From: Rhodanobacteraceae bacterium
Lineage (GTDB): Bacteria > Pseudomonadota > Gammaproteobacteria > Xanthomonadales > Rhodanobacteraceae
Assembly: GCA_025924775.1 (NCBI GenBank)
Contig: JAICHS010000099.1
Coordinates: 1-7,899, forward strand
Length of the DNA stretch: 7,899 nt
Direction of reading: 5' to 3'
Shown: positions 6,217 through 7,899 of the stretch, in pieces
Position numbering within the stretch: position 1 is the first letter of the stretch
How the letters are laid out: the number at the start of each line of letters is the position of its first letter
The notes under the pieces: generated by a model
What the model saw: the letters and a program-made list of their open reading frames with translations, nothing else
The model's database searches: none
What the model was told of the DNA's origin: nothing
Position numbers and translations under genes: made by a program

Positions 6217-7182
6217 ATGCCGATTCCACACGATTTCCACGTCGAGATTTGCGACTGGGCCATCCAAGCTGACCGCGCGGCGCTGCATGGCGTGCGCGAG
6301 ACCGTGTTTGTGCTTGAGCAGCACGTGCCCCCCGACATGGAAATCGATGACGATGACCCACGCTGCGTGCACGTGCTGGCGCGCACCGCGGACGGAACGC
6401 CGGTAGGCAGCGGCCGCATGACGCCGGAAGGCCGGATCGGGCGCATGGCGGTCCTGCGCGACTGGCGTGGACGCGGCGTCGGTACGCTGCTGCTGCGCAC
6501 CCTGCTCGAGCGCGCCCGCGCGCGCCGCCTGGCCGGCGTCAGCCTGCACGCGCAGCACGACGCCGTGCCGTTCTACGCACGCTACGGATTCACCCGCGAA
6601 GGCGCGGAGTTCGAGGAAGCCGGCATCCGGCACATCACGATGCGGCGCACACTGGACGCGCTGCCCGAACCCGCACGCCCCGTCCCCGCGCCACCGCCCG
6701 AGCCGACCGCATTGCGCGCCACCACGCGCGAGGAACTGATCGACGTCACCCAGTTGTTGCTGTCGCAAGCCCGCCGCAGCATGTGCGTGTGGGTGCGCGA
6801 GCTGCACCCGCTGCTGCTCAATGACACCGCCTGCCTGGTCGAACTGCGGCGGTTGGCGATTTCAGGCCGCGGCGCCTCCATCCGCATCCTCGTCCAGGAC
6901 CTGGCGCGCGCATTGCAGGAGGGCACGCGCCTGCTGGAACTGGCGCAACGCCTGTCCAGCGTGGTCGAGATGCGGCGCCCGCTGGAGCCGGCCGACCTGG
7001 CCTACACCTCGGCCTTCATGTGCGTGGACACCTGCGGCTACCTGTTCCGGCCACTGGAAAACGAAATGCTGGCTACCGGTTCGACCTGGGCGCCGGGGCG
7101 CCATGCCGAGTTGATGCGCCAGTTCGAGGAAGTCTGGTCGCGCTCGGAACCGTGGCCCGAATTGCGCACGCTGGGGATCTGA
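6217..7182 (+). CDS. GNAT acetyltransferase fused to a PLD-like C-terminal domain
   Basis: The 321-residue product has two parts. Residues about 7-148 are a GNAT N-acetyltransferase of the ElaA/YjcF kind: V-R-x-x-V-F-V-x-E-Q near the start, MAVLRDWRGRGVG (77-89) with the acetyl-CoA pyrophosphate loop R84-G-R-G-V-G89, and FYARYGF after it. The acceptor substrate is unknown. A Pro-rich linker (about 149-163) leads to residues 164-321, which resemble a domain of unknown function found on such acetyltransferases in gammaproteobacteria. Its pattern (A-R-R-S-M-C-V-W, S-I-R-I-L-V-Q-D, a VD strand, FEEVWSRSEP near the end) recalls one half of a phospholipase D fold, but the H-x-K catalytic motif is absent, so it is probably non-catalytic. 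The start is set by the GGAGG upstream. The gene stands between roxA and sucA, separated from both by likely promoters. Confidence 0.85.
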   Translation: MPIPHDFHVEICDWAIQADRAALHGVRETVFVLEQHVPPDMEIDDDDPRCVHVLARTADGTPVGSGRMTPEGRIGRMAVLRDWRGRGVGTLLLRTLLERARARRLAGVSLHAQHDAVPFYARYGFTREGAEFEEAGIRHITMRRTLDALPEPARPVPAPPPEPTALRATTREELIDVTQLLLSQARRSMCVWVRELHPLLLNDTACLVELRRLAISGRGASIRILVQDLARALQEGTRLLELAQRLSSVVEMRRPLEPADLAYTSAFMCVDTCGYLFRPLENEMLATGSTWAPGRHAELMRQFEEVWSRSEPWPELRTLGI

Positions 7183-7256
7183 TCCTGGCGCGGCGCGCAG
7201 CCCATCGCGCGGGTCCATCGCGCCTTGCCGCCACCTGACCCGCAACGGCCGCGAAT

Positions 7257-7292
7257 CCCGCAATGCAGCATCCAAACCGCTATAATTGCGGG
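7257..7292. repeat. Inverted repeat over the sucA promoter, candidate operator
   Basis: CCCGCAAT (7257-7264) and ATTGCGGG (7285-7292) form a perfect 8-base inverted repeat with a 20-base spacer; the right arm overlaps the end of the -10 box. The core CCGCAA occurs again at 7240-7245, and TTGCGG again at 7293-7298. Because the left arm is upstream of the expected RNA start, it would act as DNA, for example as a regulator site, rather than as an RNA hairpin. The binding protein is unknown. Confidence 0.4.
7281..7286 (+). promoter_or_regulatory. -10 box of the sucA promoter
   Basis: TATAAT is a perfect sigma-70 -10 hexamer in otherwise GC-rich intergenic DNA. RNA would start near 7293, about 60 bases before the sucA start codon. 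No recognisable -35 box lies at the usual spacing, so the promoter may need an activator. The intergenic stretch 7183-7351 holds this box, the surrounding repeats and the short leader ORF, and nothing else I can recognise. Confidence 0.5.
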
Positions 7293-7299
7293 TTGCGGC

Positions 7300-7359
7300 A
7301 TGGTGCGATCCAGCCCTGCGCGCTCAACCCATTATTTGCGTGGTGACCATCGTGAGTGA
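7300..7359 (+). CDS. Candidate 19-codon leader ORF overlapping the sucA start
   Basis: ATG 7300 opens a 19-codon frame, MVRSSPARSTHYLRGDHRE, ending at TGA 7357-7359. It begins about 7 bases after the predicted RNA start, so it would be translated almost leaderless, with no room for a Shine-Dalgarno site. It ends 8 bases into sucA in another frame, so a ribosome terminating here would be placed at the sucA start. The peptide resembles nothing I know and has no obvious run of a regulatory amino acid. It may be chance; position is the only evidence. Confidence 0.3.
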   Translation: MVRSSPARSTHYLRGDHRE

Positions 7360-7899
7360 CGGCGGCAGTTTGTTGCAGCAATTGGCGGAAACCTCCCAGT
7401 TCGGCGGGGGCAATGCCGCTTATCTCGACCAGTTGTACGAGGATTGGCTGCGCGACCCGCAATCCGTCGCCCCGCAGTGGCAAACCTGGTTCCAGAGCCT
7501 GCACGGCGCGGGTGACGTTTCCCACGCCGACGCCATCGCCCGCATCGTCGCCGCGCAGCGGCAAGGCCCGCGCGCGGTCGTGTCGATGGACGACGCCCAC
7601 GCACGCAAGCAGGCCGGCGTCCTGCGCTTCCTGACGGCCTACCGCTCCCGCGGCCACCTCGCCGCCGACCTCGATCCCCTGGCCATCGCGCCCAAGCGCC
7701 CGGCGCCCGACCTCGACCTGCCGTTCCATGGCCTCAGCGAAGCCGACCTCGACACCGAATTCGATTGCGGAACGTTCGCCGGCGGCGGCCAGCGCATGCG
7801 GCTGCGCGAGTTGCGCGAACGCCTGCGCCACACCTATGTGGCGAGCATCGGCGCCGAGTTCATGCACATCAGCGACCACACCCAGCGCCGCTGGATCTA
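7352..7899 (+). CDS. sucA: 2-oxoglutarate dehydrogenase E1 component, N-terminal part (3' truncated)
   Basis: The frame stays open to the right edge, giving the first 182 residues of SucA (family length about 930-950). SucA is the thiamine-diphosphate E1 subunit that decarboxylates 2-oxoglutarate in the cytoplasmic TCA-cycle complex with SucB and Lpd. The segment NAAYLDQLYEDWLRDPQSVA (21-40) is the typical N-terminal motif, linked in the family to E2 binding. LRFLTAYRSRGHLAADLDPL (91-110) matches the E. coli AYRFRGHQHANLDPL region, and DCGTFAGG plus YVASIGAEFMHISD (162-175) match family positions before the catalytic core, which lies outside the window. GTG 7352 is chosen, with a weak GGTGA 5 bases upstream; in-frame GTGs at 7340 and 7343 are alternatives adding three or four residues. 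sucB would be expected downstream. Confidence 0.93.
   Translation, partial: MSDGGSLLQQLAETSQFGGGNAAYLDQLYEDWLRDPQSVAPQWQTWFQSLHGAGDVSHADAIARIVAAQRQGPRAVVSMDDAHARKQAGVLRFLTAYRSRGHLAADLDPLAIAPKRPAPDLDLPFHGLSEADLDTEFDCGTFAGGGQRMRLRELRERLRHTYVASIGAEFMHISDHTQRRWI

Noticed and set aside
7202..7223. Direct repeat CCATCGCGC at 7202-7210 and 7215-7223
   Set aside because: Only two 9-base copies in GC-rich DNA just after a gene end; no third copy and no link to a promoter element.
7290..7330. Possible hairpin GGGTTG/CAACCC in the sucA leader
   Set aside because: A 6-base stem closing a loop of about 29 bases with mismatches just inside is too weak to call as an RNA regulatory element.
7280..7879. A 199-codon frame on the - strand at the right end
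   Set aside because: It is antisense to sucA, whose translation matches the family closely from codon 5 onwards; the - frame shows no domain.
1..7899. CRISPR arrays, tRNA or rRNA genes, insertion sequences, toxin-antitoxin or defence genes
   Set aside because: I looked for regularly spaced repeats, tRNA-like cloverleaf segments, terminal inverted repeats with transposase frames, and known defence domains, and saw none. Base use looks uniform, with no clear sign of a recent insertion.

Overview
The window is a GC-rich, densely packed stretch of bacterial chromosome with every supported gene on the + strand. Gene content and protein style (PurB, the RoxA ribosomal oxygenase, SucA, a CNNM/CorC-type protein, a membrane LytTR regulator and a PQQ-dependent dehydrogenase) suggest a gammaproteobacterium of the Xanthomonadales, perhaps Rhodanobacteraceae. 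This is an inference from protein resemblance; no rRNA or other taxonomic marker is present.

Layout. (1) 2-520: C-terminal part of a CBS/CorC_HlyC protein, cut by the left edge. (2) 517-1881: purB, overlapping the previous gene by ATGA. (3) 1890-2786: a four-helix membrane protein with a C-terminal LytTR DNA-binding domain, starting 8 bases after purB. These three look like one transcription unit, closed by a hairpin at 2791-2827. (4) 2901-4853: a lipoprotein quinoprotein dehydrogenase of the membrane glucose dehydrogenase family, without that enzyme's membrane domain. (5) 4898-6133: roxA (ycfD type), the ribosomal protein L16 arginine hydroxylase. (6) 6217-7182: a GNAT acetyltransferase fused to a PLD-like C-terminal domain. 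(7) From 7352 to the right edge: the first 182 codons of sucA, the E1 subunit of 2-oxoglutarate dehydrogenase. The longest stretch without a called gene is about 170 bases (7183-7351) and holds the apparent sucA promoter and leader. No tRNA, rRNA, CRISPR array or insertion sequence was seen.

How the genes relate. Most are housekeeping: purine synthesis, the TCA cycle and ribosome modification. The less ordinary part is the LytTR regulator followed by the periplasmic quinoprotein dehydrogenase, which sit between purB and roxA and may be a lineage-specific regulator/enzyme pair. RoxA consumes 2-oxoglutarate as co-substrate and SucA oxidises the same metabolite, one gene apart.

The best leads for follow-up are non-coding or architectural: a 19-codon leader ORF whose stop overlaps the sucA start, a cluster of CCGCAA/TTGCGG motifs around the sucA -10 box, a possibly leaderless roxA start, and the GNAT/PLD-like fusion. 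I see no convincing evidence of a wholly new multi-gene system.
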